Origin: Litorimonas sp947503715
Lineage (GTDB): Bacteria > Pseudomonadota > Alphaproteobacteria > Caulobacterales > Maricaulaceae
Assembly: GCF_050271975.1 (NCBI RefSeq)
Contig: NZ_CP189850.1
Coordinates: forward strand, 124,001-188,000
Direction: 5' to 3'
DNA: 64,000 nucleotides
The position numbers and the translations under genes were made by a program. Below, piece by piece: positions 18,179 to 26,141 of this stretch. Under the pieces are notes generated by a model. That model saw nothing but the letters and a program-made list of their open reading frames with translations, was not told the DNA's origin and made no database searches. Position 1 is the first letter of the stretch, and each line of letters starts with the position of its first letter.

Positions 18179-19027
18179 ATGGCAGCAAGACTAATTCCAG
18201 CCGCAATTCTTTATGATTTTGACGGCACACTCAGTCCTATAAATATGCAGGAACATGAGTTCATTCCACAATTGGGATTCTCATCTTCAGATGCTTTTTG
18301 GGTAGAAGTCAAAGCGCTTGCTAGAGAACAAGATTGTTGTGAAATCTTAGCTTATATGCACACCATGTTGAGAGAAGCTCAGCATAAGAAAATCCCTGTT
18401 AGTAAGGATTTTATCAAAAATTACGGCAAAGGATTGAAGCTGTTCCCTGGTGTTGAAGAATGGTTTGATCGACAGAACAAATTCGCGAAAAGTTTGGGTG
18501 TCCGCTTAGAACATTATGTTATTTCTTCCGGTGTAAAGCCTCTTATTGAAGGCACATCAATCGCAAAAGAATTTAAAAGAATATATGCTTGTGATTTCAT
18601 ATATGATGCTGATGGCAAGCCAATAGCTCCTGGCGTTGCCGTAGATTACACTTCTAAAACCCAATATATTTTCCGCATTAATAAAGGCACTCTTGATCAA
18701 TGGGATAACCGAATGATCAACGAATATGTTGAAATGAAAGAACGTCCAACTCCTATTGAGAATATGATATTCATTGGAGATGGATCGACTGATATCCCTG
18801 CCATGAAAATGACAAATCATTACGGTGGAATGTCAATCGCAGTGTATAATTCAAAAAAACGTGGGAAAAAGGATTATGCTAAACAACTTGTCTTGGATGG
18901 ACGAGCTAATTGTGCGGTGTCAGCCGATTACAGCGATGAAAAAGATCTGGACAAAATCGTAAGGTTGCGGTTGGAAGAAGTTGCAGCATCATCGAGACGC
19001 AAACGCTTAACCGAAAAACTCCAATAG
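18179..19027 (+). CDS. HAD-superfamily phosphatase, AT-rich
   Basis: 282 residues. All HAD motifs are visible: I, YDFDGT with nucleophile D13 and D15; II, VISSG at about residues 117-121; a Lys after it; IV, FIGDGSTDIPA at about 200. A helical cap lies between motifs I and II. HAD enzymes of this type hydrolyse phosphate esters, and the substrate is unknown. GGGAGG stands six bases before the ATG. The gene is clearly AT-richer than the chromosome around it, which points to horizontal gain. Confidence 0.85.
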   Translation: MAARLIPAAILYDFDGTLSPINMQEHEFIPQLGFSSSDAFWVEVKALAREQDCCEILAYMHTMLREAQHKKIPVSKDFIKNYGKGLKLFPGVEEWFDRQNKFAKSLGVRLEHYVISSGVKPLIEGTSIAKEFKRIYACDFIYDADGKPIAPGVAVDYTSKTQYIFRINKGTLDQWDNRMINEYVEMKERPTPIENMIFIGDGSTDIPAMKMTNHYGGMSIAVYNSKKRGKKDYAKQLVLDGRANCAVSADYSDEKDLDKIVRLRLEEVAASSRRKRLTEKLQ

Positions 19028-19096
19028 ATATTTTTGATAGTGCAAAATTTCCTGTATTTTTGGGGCCCACTTTATTAAATTCTAAAACTTGGCGAC

Positions 19097-19307
19097 CTAC
19101 TCTATTTCGTAATTTACTCCCTCAAGCGGAGAGCCATACGCAAAGATATCACTGTATCCATCAACGCCTGCGCCGCGCATTCCGAGGATGAGGCGGCGGC
19201 GGTTCGGAACCACCCCCTCCGCCGGTAAGCCAAGGCGCTGGCCCTGCCCAATCGCGGGCCGTTGGGATTTGACGCGGCGGCGCAGGCGTCGTTTAAGGAT
19301 TAAAACC
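19097..19307 (-). other. Structured GC-rich intergenic element, possible gene remnant
   Basis: The 300 bases between the HAD gene and 19328 hold a GC-rich block. Its outer arms (around 19167-19179 and 19274-19288) are inverted repeats of the type GCCTGCGCCGC, with an inner hairpin near 19190-19222. On the minus strand a stop-free frame ends at 19097 and would encode GLPAEGVVPNRRRLILGMRG and later DGYSDIFAYGSPLEGVNYE. It has no start codon at its 5' side, so it could be the tail of a lost gene. Structured RNA and gene remnant are both open. Confidence 0.3.
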
Positions 19308-19327
19308 TTATAGATGTGAGTCTCGAG

Positions 19328-19648
19328 ATGTCCCAGACCTATCCCCTCACCGTCACGCGCAATCGCGGCAAATATGGTGTGCTACGCGCGCTCGTCCTCT
19401 ATGCGCGAACGCCGACCGGGAAAGTGCGTCTGGGCAAGGTGAAACATGGCAGCAGTGTAACCGTCGAGGTTCCACAATCCGCAACACAAATTTACGGCAA
19501 AATGGATTGGTGCAAGAGCTACCCAATGGATTTGGTCTTTGTGAATGCGGGCGAGACGGTTTACGCGAACCTGTGGTTCACGATTAATCCGCTACGCATG
19601 ATCGGCATTCCGACAATGCCCTGCCGCATGGAAATGGTCCCGCGATAG
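19328..19648 (+). CDS. Unknown small protein
   Basis: 106 residues from ATG 19328; a GTG four codons earlier is possible. The sequence is beta-rich and basic (YPLTVTRNRGKYGVLRALVL, then KHGSSVTVEVPQSATQIYG). No signal peptide, membrane segment or family is recognised. Two Cys are present (DWCKSYP, MPCRM). It is convergent with the small lipoprotein gene, five bases apart. GC content is normal for the chromosome. Confidence 0.55.
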   Translation: MSQTYPLTVTRNRGKYGVLRALVLYARTPTGKVRLGKVKHGSSVTVEVPQSATQIYGKMDWCKSYPMDLVFVNAGETVYANLWFTINPLRMIGIPTMPCRMEMVPR

Positions 19649-19652
19649 ACGC

Positions 19653-19949
19653 TCAGCCGCCTCCGCCGCCGGAGCTGCGGATGGCGCGGGCTGAACTGTC
19701 CTGAATACGTTTGGTGTTTTTCTTGGACGCCTCTGCAATGGCGGTCCATTCCGATTGAGGCAGGCACAATTTTTTATCAAAGCTGCTGCCCGTCATACGC
19801 GTATCCCGACAAATGATTTCGTCAGGATCCGCAGATGTCGCCACCGCATTCTCACCCGCTTTCCATTCGGCGGGGACTGTGCCGCACGCTTGTAGGGAAA
19901 TGGCGGACAGTAGAGTTATCGCGAAGATAGAAACTTTAGAAATAGTCAT
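19653..19949 (-). CDS. Small lipoprotein, paralogue 1 of a tandem pair
   Basis: 98 residues. A short signal with lipobox (ISLQAC) is followed by GTVPAEWKAGENAV, a Cys pair spaced by FDKK (ICRDTRMTGSSFDKKLC), an amphipathic helix and a Gly-rich tail (AIRSSGGGGG). The next upstream gene encodes a protein with the same plan, so the two arose by duplication. No known family. Probably membrane-anchored in the periplasm, with a possible disulfide between the two mature Cys. Confidence 0.7.
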   Translation of the reverse strand: MTISKVSIFAITLLSAISLQACGTVPAEWKAGENAVATSADPDEIICRDTRMTGSSFDKKLCLPQSEWTAIAEASKKNTKRIQDSSARAIRSSGGGGG

Positions 19950-20005
19950 AATAATTTTATTAATGACAATTTCACCACTTCGTCAACGCGATAACCGGAT
20001 TGTTC

Positions 20006-20290
20006 TTAATTCGCGCCTTGCGGACTTCTGATCGCTTGGGCACCGGCACGTTGTGCGGCGGCCGCATTTTCCTGTGCCCGTTGTTCCATCTCGGCCCACT
20101 TTTGGCGGGTCATGCAGACTTTCTTGTCAAACTGGGAGCCGGAAACTTTTGTCTTCCGACATAGTTCTTCATCCGGTTTTTGCTCCGCGAGTTCTATAAA
20201 GGATTGGTCTCCCTCTTTCCACTCGGGGGGAACTGTACCGCAGGCCGTTAGAAAAACAGGTAATGCGAGCAATGTGATAAATTTTTTCAT
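20006..20290 (-). CDS. Small lipoprotein, paralogue 2 of a tandem pair
   Basis: 94 residues. Signal and lipobox (FLTAC) then GTVPPEWKEGDQSF, LCRKTKVSGSQFDKKVC, a charged Gln/Ala-rich helix and AIRSPQGAN. It shares with its downstream neighbour the start CGTVPxEWKxG, the pair C-x(11)-FDKKxC region, a Trp after it and the end AIRS. The genes are 56 bp apart on the same strand. Function unknown. Confidence 0.7.
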   Translation of the reverse strand: MKKFITLLALPVFLTACGTVPPEWKEGDQSFIELAEQKPDEELCRKTKVSGSQFDKKVCMTRQKWAEMEQRAQENAAAAQRAGAQAIRSPQGAN

Positions 20291-20517
20291 GTGAGGTCCT
20301 TTCGATTTTTGGCTCTTACATCCAACAAAAGAAAAGCAAACATGTCTATATAAAGTTTTGAATATGAGGAAGTCTTCGGCGCAATTTGCAAAATCTGCCG
20401 AGAAAGAACGAAGATGATAGAATTTTCATCTCATGTGGGGAAAATTTAGTAACCCCCAGCCCTAACCAAAGCGGATAGAACTGGGAGCTGATATCTAACA
20501 GGGCTTGTGATTTGAAC

Positions 20518-21084
20518 TTAGGCTGCGTTCGCTGCAGGACGAGTCCACGCATTTGGGGCAAAGGCCGCGTCGACATCCGTTTCGACAATATGGTTCGTGT
20601 AATTGGACAGGACTTTCAGACCTGTGCCAAGGACGACTTCGAGGACGGTTTGCGTCGTATATCCCGCCGTGATGAGGGCTTGGACGTCGCGTTCCAGCGG
20701 CCAGCCACGGGTTTCGTTCACTGTGATCGCGAATTGGCGGAGGGCTTCGAGTTTCGCATCCGCAATCGGCGTGTTGTTGCGCAGGGATTCTATCACGTCA
20801 GCGGGGACGCCTGAGCCCTGACTGATCGTGGTATGGGCGGCCATGCAATAGTCACAGCCATTGAGGTAATTATTAGTCATCAGGATGATCTGACGCTCCG
20901 TCGCGGAGAGGTCCGTCTTGTCGAAAATGTCAGATAGTGTTTGATAACCTTCGAGCAAGGCCGGCGCTTCGGCCATTGCGGCAAAGAGGTTAGGCACAAA
21001 GCCCAAGGCGGCTTGCGCGCCTTCGAGGCGAGGCTTCGCATCGGCCGGTGCCGTTTCAATCGTATGTGTTGGGAAATCGGTCAT
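20518..21084 (-). CDS. AhpD-like / carboxymuconolactone decarboxylase-family protein
   Basis: 188 residues, all-helical. The redox motif C77-x2-C80-x3-H84 (NGCDYCMAAH) is that of AhpD-type alkylhydroperoxidases, which use the Cys pair to reduce peroxides or disulfides. LSATERQIILMTNNYLNGCDYC is typical of the CMD family. No signal peptide. Tandem repeats that look like operators lie just upstream (21120-21166), so expression is probably under a repressor not encoded next to it. Peroxide defence is the likely role. Confidence 0.88.
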   Translation of the reverse strand: MTDFPTHTIETAPADAKPRLEGAQAALGFVPNLFAAMAEAPALLEGYQTLSDIFDKTDLSATERQIILMTNNYLNGCDYCMAAHTTISQGSGVPADVIESLRNNTPIADAKLEALRQFAITVNETRGWPLERDVQALITAGYTTQTVLEVVLGTGLKVLSNYTNHIVETDVDAAFAPNAWTRPAANAA

Positions 21085-21119
21085 GTTATATCTCTCTTAT
21101 GCTTTGTAACGGCACATTA

Positions 21120-21166
21120 TGAACCGTTTGGTATATTACTAGATAGGCATATGAAACCATTTGGTC
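21120..21166 (-). promoter_or_regulatory. Tandem operator-like repeats upstream of the AhpD-like gene
   Basis: GAACCGTTTGGTATATTA and GAAACCATTTGGTCAATTA stand in direct repeat with a spacing of about three helical turns. Each contains an ACC-N4-GGT dyad of the kind bound by TetR-type repressors. They overlap the expected promoter of the gene that starts at 21084. The regulator is unknown. Confidence 0.45.
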
Positions 21167-21209
21167 AATTATTAGATCATCACGACTCCGTGATGCCTAT
21201 GAAGCCCTG

Positions 21210-22364
21210 TTATTGAGGGGTGTCCGCGCCCGTGAGCCGCGCATTGACGAGGTCCGGTGTCGACAGGTCCACGCCTTCTATGACGGAAGCCGCATAGACA
21301 TTTTCATTGATCTTATACATCGCCCCCATGAGGTAACTGCGGATGGTCGCCGTGATTTTCGTATTCGGGATGCGGTCGAGATAGACCCAGAGTGTATATT
21401 CCAACGCGTAATCGCCCGCATTTGTCATCGCCCATTCAAAGGGCTTGCTTCGGTTGACTTTGATCGCATTATTCGCGTCGCAGGCTTCAAAACTGCGGGT
21501 GAACATATCTCCGATGTTTTTCTGAAACGCGGCTAATTCCGCCTCTCGTAGCTCCGGATCCTCACTAAACTCCGGATAACCAATGTTATATTTAAGCGCC
21601 TGCCGGATCCCGTCAGAGCTCGCAATCCGGCTGAGATTGTCGATCCGGCCCTGAATGAAGCGCGTATTGCGGAGCAGCGTGCGGTGATTATTGCGCACAT
21701 CATAGAGCACGACATAGATTAGCGTGACCCGCGCGACGATGAATTCATCCGCATGGCCTTCCAGAATCACGACATCGCCGTCGACAATCATCTCACTATT
21801 GAGGATGATGAGACCGCTCACAATATCAGGCGCCCAAATCGCGGATGTAAAGGCGAGAAACGCGATGAAAATACCAAAAATCCCCGTCGTCTCGAGCAGA
21901 CTATCCGCGCCCCAAACTTTAATCAGCGAATAAATGACCGTTAGGACAATAACGGCAAGCAGAAGGATATTGATGAGACGCGAATTATAAGTCTCGATGT
22001 AAAGCGTCTTGTCATCCAAGTTACGCGTCTTGCCAAACCGGCGGCGCGTAAAGGTCCCGCTCAGGCTATAGAGGAAAATCCCCGTATAGATAACCATCAA
22101 GCTAATCCCGAGATTGACAAGATAGCCCCCATCATAGTCCACAAAGGACCGACGCAAGGCGAAGTCTATAATTTGGAATCCCAGCACAAGGATATTAAGG
22201 CTCTGCGCCAGTTTAACCTTAGTCTTATTATCCTGATTGGGAGCAATCAGTCCGATGATCGGCCGCGAAAGCACCAAGAGTATAATGTTCAGGAAAAACA
22301 GAAAACTGAGCAAAGGGCGGTCGCCCGACATCAACTCATTCAACAAGCCGTTTAAAAATTCCAA
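21210..22364 (-). CDS. MscS-family mechanosensitive channel-like protein
   Basis: 384 residues. Membrane segments at about residues 17-38, 55-72, 83-103 and two more at about 130-190 precede an MscS-like beta domain at about 190-240 (SEMIVDGDVVILEGHADEFIV). The C-terminal part of about 140 residues is soluble. The pore helix (IFIAFLAFTSAIWAPDIVSGL) is only loosely like that of MscS, so gating may differ. Such channels release solutes at low osmolarity. A second, different MscS-type gene lies at 29946-31238. Confidence 0.75.
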   Translation of the reverse strand: MEFLNGLLNELMSGDRPLLSFLFFLNIILLVLSRPIIGLIAPNQDNKTKVKLAQSLNILVLGFQIIDFALRRSFVDYDGGYLVNLGISLMVIYTGIFLYSLSGTFTRRRFGKTRNLDDKTLYIETYNSRLINILLLAVIVLTVIYSLIKVWGADSLLETTGIFGIFIAFLAFTSAIWAPDIVSGLIILNSEMIVDGDVVILEGHADEFIVARVTLIYVVLYDVRNNHRTLLRNTRFIQGRIDNLSRIASSDGIRQALKYNIGYPEFSEDPELREAELAAFQKNIGDMFTRSFEACDANNAIKVNRSKPFEWAMTNAGDYALEYTLWVYLDRIPNTKITATIRSYLMGAMYKINENVYAASVIEGVDLSTPDLVNARLTGADTPQ

Positions 22365-22435
22365 AATCGGTCCTCCCTGTCACCCTGATAGTCAGAGTAA
22401 CACGGGAAAACCAGAGAGAAGAAAAAGAGGTACAA

Positions 22436-23221
22436 TCAAGCCTGTTCCGGCGTGGCCGCGCTGCCCGCAAGCAACCCGCCATCCATGACCAGCTCCGCAC
22501 CGGTCATATAAGCGGCTTCATCTGTCGCCAGTAACAAGGCCATGGCGGCAACTTCTTCGACGGTGCCGAACCGTTTCATCGGCGTGTCCGCGACAAAGTT
22601 CGCCATACGCGCCGCGCGGTCAGGACCGTCACCCAACATCGGCTCCCACATCGGGGTGAGGATCGCGGCAGGATGAATAGAGTTACAGCGAATGTTCAAC
22701 CCTTGCTGCGCACAATAAAGCGCGACTGTTTTTGTGTGGTTCCGTATGGCGGCCTTAGACGCCGCGTAGGCCGCCGCCGTTGGAATACCGACCAGTCCGG
22801 AACGGGACGAGATATTGATAATCGACCCCGCTCCCGCCGCGCGCATGGCACGAATAGCATATCGACAGCCAAGAAACGTACCGTCCGTATTGACGCGGTG
22901 GACGGCATGCCAATCGTCTAATTCTGCATGTTCTGGGTCATGAGCCATAATCCCGTTTTCAAATCCGGTAATGCCTGCATTATTCACGACGACATCTACC
23001 CTCGGATATTCTATAGCCAAGCGGTCCCAGTCAGCCTCTTGAGAGACATCAAGGTGAAAGGGGATACCCCCACAATTTCGGGCCGTTTGACGGACGGCGT
23101 CATCATCAATATCAGAGAGGATCACCGTCGCTCCCTCGGCCATAAATTTTTGTGATATGGCGGCACCAATACCGCGGGCCGCCCCTGTGACGAGGCAGAG
23201 CTTTTGTTCCAAGCGTTTCAT
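22436..23221 (-). CDS. Short-chain dehydrogenase/reductase
   Basis: 261 residues, classical SDR. Cofactor motif TGAARGIG (12-19), acidic residue D37 after the second strand pointing to NAD(H), NNAG (80-83), catalytic S139, Y152 and K156 (YAASK). The C-terminus has the usual MTGAELVMDGG. The substrate is unknown. It is divergent from the ferritin-like/CDGSH operon with 253 bp between them, and the two may share a regulatory site. Confidence 0.92.
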   Translation of the reverse strand: MKRLEQKLCLVTGAARGIGAAISQKFMAEGATVILSDIDDDAVRQTARNCGGIPFHLDVSQEADWDRLAIEYPRVDVVVNNAGITGFENGIMAHDPEHAELDDWHAVHRVNTDGTFLGCRYAIRAMRAAGAGSIINISSRSGLVGIPTAAAYAASKAAIRNHTKTVALYCAQQGLNIRCNSIHPAAILTPMWEPMLGDGPDRAARMANFVADTPMKRFGTVEEVAAMALLLATDEAAYMTGAELVMDGGLLAGSAATPEQA

Positions 23222-23269
23222 GATTTTTCCAATGCGAAAGCCATAGGCCCGTTAAAGGCGCTACAATTG

Positions 23270-23296
23270 ATTCGAGATATTTAATATGTCGCGAAT
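23270..23296. promoter_or_regulatory. Imperfect dyad in the SDR/ferritin-like divergent promoter region
   Basis: ATTCGAGATAT, five bases (TTAAT), ATGTCGCGAAT: 9 of 11 arm positions pair. It lies about 50 bp from the SDR start and 180 bp from the ferritin-like gene. Possibly an operator. It does not clearly match the Irr, Fur or RirA consensus. Confidence 0.3.
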
Positions 23297-23474
23297 TAAT
23301 TGTTCATTGGCTTCCTCCTCTTTGGTATTGCCAATCTAGCGTGCCCTTCAATTACAATGCAAGCCTTTCCTCTGTATACGGAACATCCAACCAACAGCCT
23401 CACTTAAAGCGCCTTGACCAAGAGAGGGCCGGTCGCGCAATGTGGGAGATGAACGCAAATAAAAGACCTATGCC

Positions 23475-24773
23475 ATGACCCAAGTTGTCCAATTAGAAGA
23501 TGCCAGTAAACTGGCGTCACGCGAACAACTTATGGGAATGTTGCAGGAGGCGGCCGAGGTCGAGCACAATCTCATGCTGACCTATCTCTATGCCGCGTTT
23601 TCTATCAAAACGGAAGAAAGCGAAGGTCTAACGGCAGAGCAAGGCAAGACGCTCAAAACTTGGCGACGCAGTGTTATTCGCATCGCGGTAGAGGAGATGG
23701 GGCATCTCGCCCTTGTCTGTAATTTGCTCTGCGCGATTGGTGGGACGCCGCATTTCGGTCGCCTAAATTTTCCCATCGCGCCCGGCCCGCTACCCGCGAA
23801 AATGTCGGTCCGCCTCCGTCGCTTTGATCAGGATACACTCCAGCATTTTATTTATTTGGAGCGACCGGAATGTGCACAAGATATTGAGGATAGTCCTCCG
23901 TTCCGGGACCTATATGATTACCACCGCGCCCCAATTGAACAATCCCGCCTGATGCCCGTCGCGATGGATTATCCGACGGTAGGTGCGCTCTACGATCAAA
24001 TCGTCGAAACCTTTGAAGTTCTCTGTGAAAAATACGGCGAAGATCATCTTTTCGTCGGGGATGCCAGCCGTCAGATCGGACCGGATATCACGCCCCTTCC
24101 CGGACTCTGTGTCATCAACAACCTACGAGATGCGAAAGTCGCAGTCGACGTCATCAAGGAACAGGGCGAAGGTGCGAACGCCCATTCCGAGACCTCCCAC
24201 TTCAAACGGTTCTGCCGGATACAGGCGCAATATGACGCCTATCTGGACGAAGACCCTACATTCGACCCGGCCCGACCTGTCGCAGAAAATCCGGTCATGC
24301 GCAGCCCGCCCACACCGGAAGGAAAAGTCTGGGTCACGGAACCCACGGCGGCGACATTGATGGATTGGACAAACGCTCTCTATATTAAAATGCTGCGCTT
24401 GCTGAGTCAGGCCTTTGGGCGACGCGGCGACGCGCATGAAAAACGCATTCTGGTCAATGCCGCCACCGACCTGATGTATGCGATGACACCCGCCGCCGAA
24501 GCGATGACTCACATCCAAGCCAATGGCGATACGGACCGCACGGCGGGGATGAGCTTCGCGACCATCCGTAATTCCGTTGCGCCGCTGCCGATCGGAACAG
24601 AATGGAGAGTCTTTGCTTGCCGTTTTAATGAAATTACCGAGGCGGGTGAAGACATTCGTGGTATTTCAGACGCGGTCGATGCCTCCATCGACATGGTGGC
24701 ACGGATCGCGGAAACCTTCATCCGAGAGGCGGAGGCGATTATTGAAGCCAAAGGAGAGGATACAGAATCATGA
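23475..24773 (+). CDS. Ferritin-like protein of the VioB/imine-dimer-synthase type (PF12902)
   Basis: 432 residues. Residues about 14-160 form a ferritin-like helical bundle with two ExxH iron-ligand motifs (EVEHNLMLTYLYA at about 29-41 and VEEMGHLALVCNLL at about 74-87), followed by GGTPHFGRLNFP, a pattern seen in the PF12902 ferritin-like domain of VioB/RebD-type proteins. The rest is helical and without known motif. The stop overlaps the start of the CDGSH gene by four bases, so the two products are made together. A di-iron oxidase or iron handler fed electrons by its iron-sulfur partner is the simplest inference. Confidence 0.8.
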   Translation: MTQVVQLEDASKLASREQLMGMLQEAAEVEHNLMLTYLYAAFSIKTEESEGLTAEQGKTLKTWRRSVIRIAVEEMGHLALVCNLLCAIGGTPHFGRLNFPIAPGPLPAKMSVRLRRFDQDTLQHFIYLERPECAQDIEDSPPFRDLYDYHRAPIEQSRLMPVAMDYPTVGALYDQIVETFEVLCEKYGEDHLFVGDASRQIGPDITPLPGLCVINNLRDAKVAVDVIKEQGEGANAHSETSHFKRFCRIQAQYDAYLDEDPTFDPARPVAENPVMRSPPTPEGKVWVTEPTAATLMDWTNALYIKMLRLLSQAFGRRGDAHEKRILVNAATDLMYAMTPAAEAMTHIQANGDTDRTAGMSFATIRNSVAPLPIGTEWRVFACRFNEITEAGEDIRGISDAVDASIDMVARIAETFIREAEAIIEAKGEDTES

Positions 24774-25540
24774 GCGATATTTTCGAGCAAATGGATGACT
24801 GGGCGAAAACTGGCGAAACAATGGATTATCCTGAACGCGAAGGCCGCACGAAACCGTTGCGCGGAATTAAACGCGCGGACGGCGTCGAAGTTATTGAAGG
24901 CAAAGACGTGATCATGGAATTTGATGGCAAGGCCTGTATTCACTCCCGCTTTTGCGTCATGGGCGCACCCGACACGTTCCTCGCCAATGTTGAGGGGCCC
25001 TGGCTCTATCCAGATGATACAGAGGCCGATCTTCTCTACGCGATTGGACGGGAATGTGCGAGCGGAGCCATCCGTATTCACCGTAAGGATGGTGGGCAGG
25101 AAGAGGCTGCGCCAAAGGTCAATATTTTGAGACTCAAGGAGAACGGACCGCTCTCTTTCCGCGCGGATTTGCGGGTACATGATCCGGAAGGCTCACTCTC
25201 GCCGGATAACGATAGCGAACCTTTCAACAGAACACTCTGCCGCTGCGGGAAGTCGCAAAATAAACCCTATTGCGACGGGTCCCATCATAATGCCGGGTTT
25301 CAGGCCAGCGGTGAACGTGAAGCTCGCGATACGGCTATGCCGGATAAACGTGACGGTAAATTAGATATCCGGCCACAGCCCAATGGACCACTTGCTGTCT
25401 CCGGTCATTTGGAAATTTGCGGAGGAACAGGTGCGCTTATCGAGCGTACCAATAGTTGCCGATTATGCCGATGTGGGGCCAGTTCAAATAAACCGTTCTG
25501 CGATGGCAGCCACGCAAAAATCGGGTTTAAAGCGCCCTAG
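24770..25540 (+). CDS. Three-domain iron-sulfur protein: Fer4_19 plus two CDGSH domains
   Basis: 256 residues. Residues about 45-105 form a Fer4_19-type divergent ferredoxin domain (ACIHSRFCVMGAP, PWLYPDD, RECASGAIRI). Two CDGSH zinc-finger-type [2Fe-2S] domains follow, each with the C-x-C...C-D-G-S-H ligand set: CRCGKSQNKPYCDGSH (about 160-175) and CRCGASSNKPFCDGSH (about 234-249). There is no membrane anchor. Overlap with the ferritin-like gene implies a functional pair. CDGSH clusters are redox-active and can transfer clusters or electrons. Its partner's substrate is unknown. Confidence 0.92.
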   Translation: MSDIFEQMDDWAKTGETMDYPEREGRTKPLRGIKRADGVEVIEGKDVIMEFDGKACIHSRFCVMGAPDTFLANVEGPWLYPDDTEADLLYAIGRECASGAIRIHRKDGGQEEAAPKVNILRLKENGPLSFRADLRVHDPEGSLSPDNDSEPFNRTLCRCGKSQNKPYCDGSHHNAGFQASGEREARDTAMPDKRDGKLDIRPQPNGPLAVSGHLEICGGTGALIERTNSCRLCRCGASSNKPFCDGSHAKIGFKAP

Positions 25541-25548
25541 GGTAGCCC

Positions 25549-25920
25549 CTAGCTAAAATCGAAAAACGCGAGCTTATTACCGTCGGGATCCCGGACATAA
25601 GCGCCGTAAAACATATTCGGTACACGCTGTCCGGGTTTGCCGTCGCAGGTCGCGCCCAGTTCAATCGCGCGCTCATACATTTTATCTGCGGCTTCTTTGG
25701 ATCCAGCTGGAAAGGCAACCATGACGCCATTTCCGGGTGTCGGTGCGTTTCCATCATAAGGTTCGCAAACCGCAACCATGGGCTGGCTCATGGACTTGCC
25801 GATCATCGCAATCCGCCCGCCGTCAAACTGAACTTTCGCGCCTTGAGCTTCCAAGAGGTCGCAATAGAACTTCTTGGACCGTTCCATATCTGAGACGCCC
25901 AATGTTGTATAACCAATCAT
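25549..25920 (-). CDS. VOC-family (glyoxalase/bleomycin-resistance fold) protein
   Basis: 123 residues, a single glyoxalase-fold unit with the usual opening (MIGYTTLGVSDMERSKKFY) and ending (AYVRDPDGNKLAFFDF). Members bind a metal and act as lyases, dioxygenases or binding proteins. Convergent with the CDGSH gene, eight bases apart. Substrate unknown. Confidence 0.9.
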   Translation of the reverse strand: MIGYTTLGVSDMERSKKFYCDLLEAQGAKVQFDGGRIAMIGKSMSQPMVAVCEPYDGNAPTPGNGVMVAFPAGSKEAADKMYERAIELGATCDGKPGQRVPNMFYGAYVRDPDGNKLAFFDFS

Positions 25921-25976
25921 AATACTCTCCTTCGAAATAAAGGTCTCGCCTAGCAGAGCCGCGGCGTGGGTCCAGA

Positions 25977-26035
25977 CACAAAATTGTGCAAATGATGATC
26001 ATTTTTATGACCTATCCGAATAGGAATTCTATTCG
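25977..26035. promoter_or_regulatory. Cluster of three palindromes between the VOC and haloperoxidase genes
   Basis: CACAA-AA-TTGTG (25977-25988), AAATGAT-G-ATCATTT (25990-26004) and CGAATAG-GAATT-CTATTCG (26017-26035) stand within 59 bp in the divergent promoter region. Each is a plausible dimer-binding site. The regulators cannot be named. Confidence 0.4.
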
Positions 26036-26141
26036 ACATGTTGCGACATTTACGGGTCATCGCTTGACGAAATAATCGAAGCACTGTTCTGTGGGATTGC
26101 TCACTATTTCGTGAGCAGACAAACATGACGGGGCAAGCATC

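Noticed and set aside
24509..25180. 223-residue minus-strand open frame
   Set aside because: Antisense to the ferritin-like and CDGSH genes, both with strong motifs.
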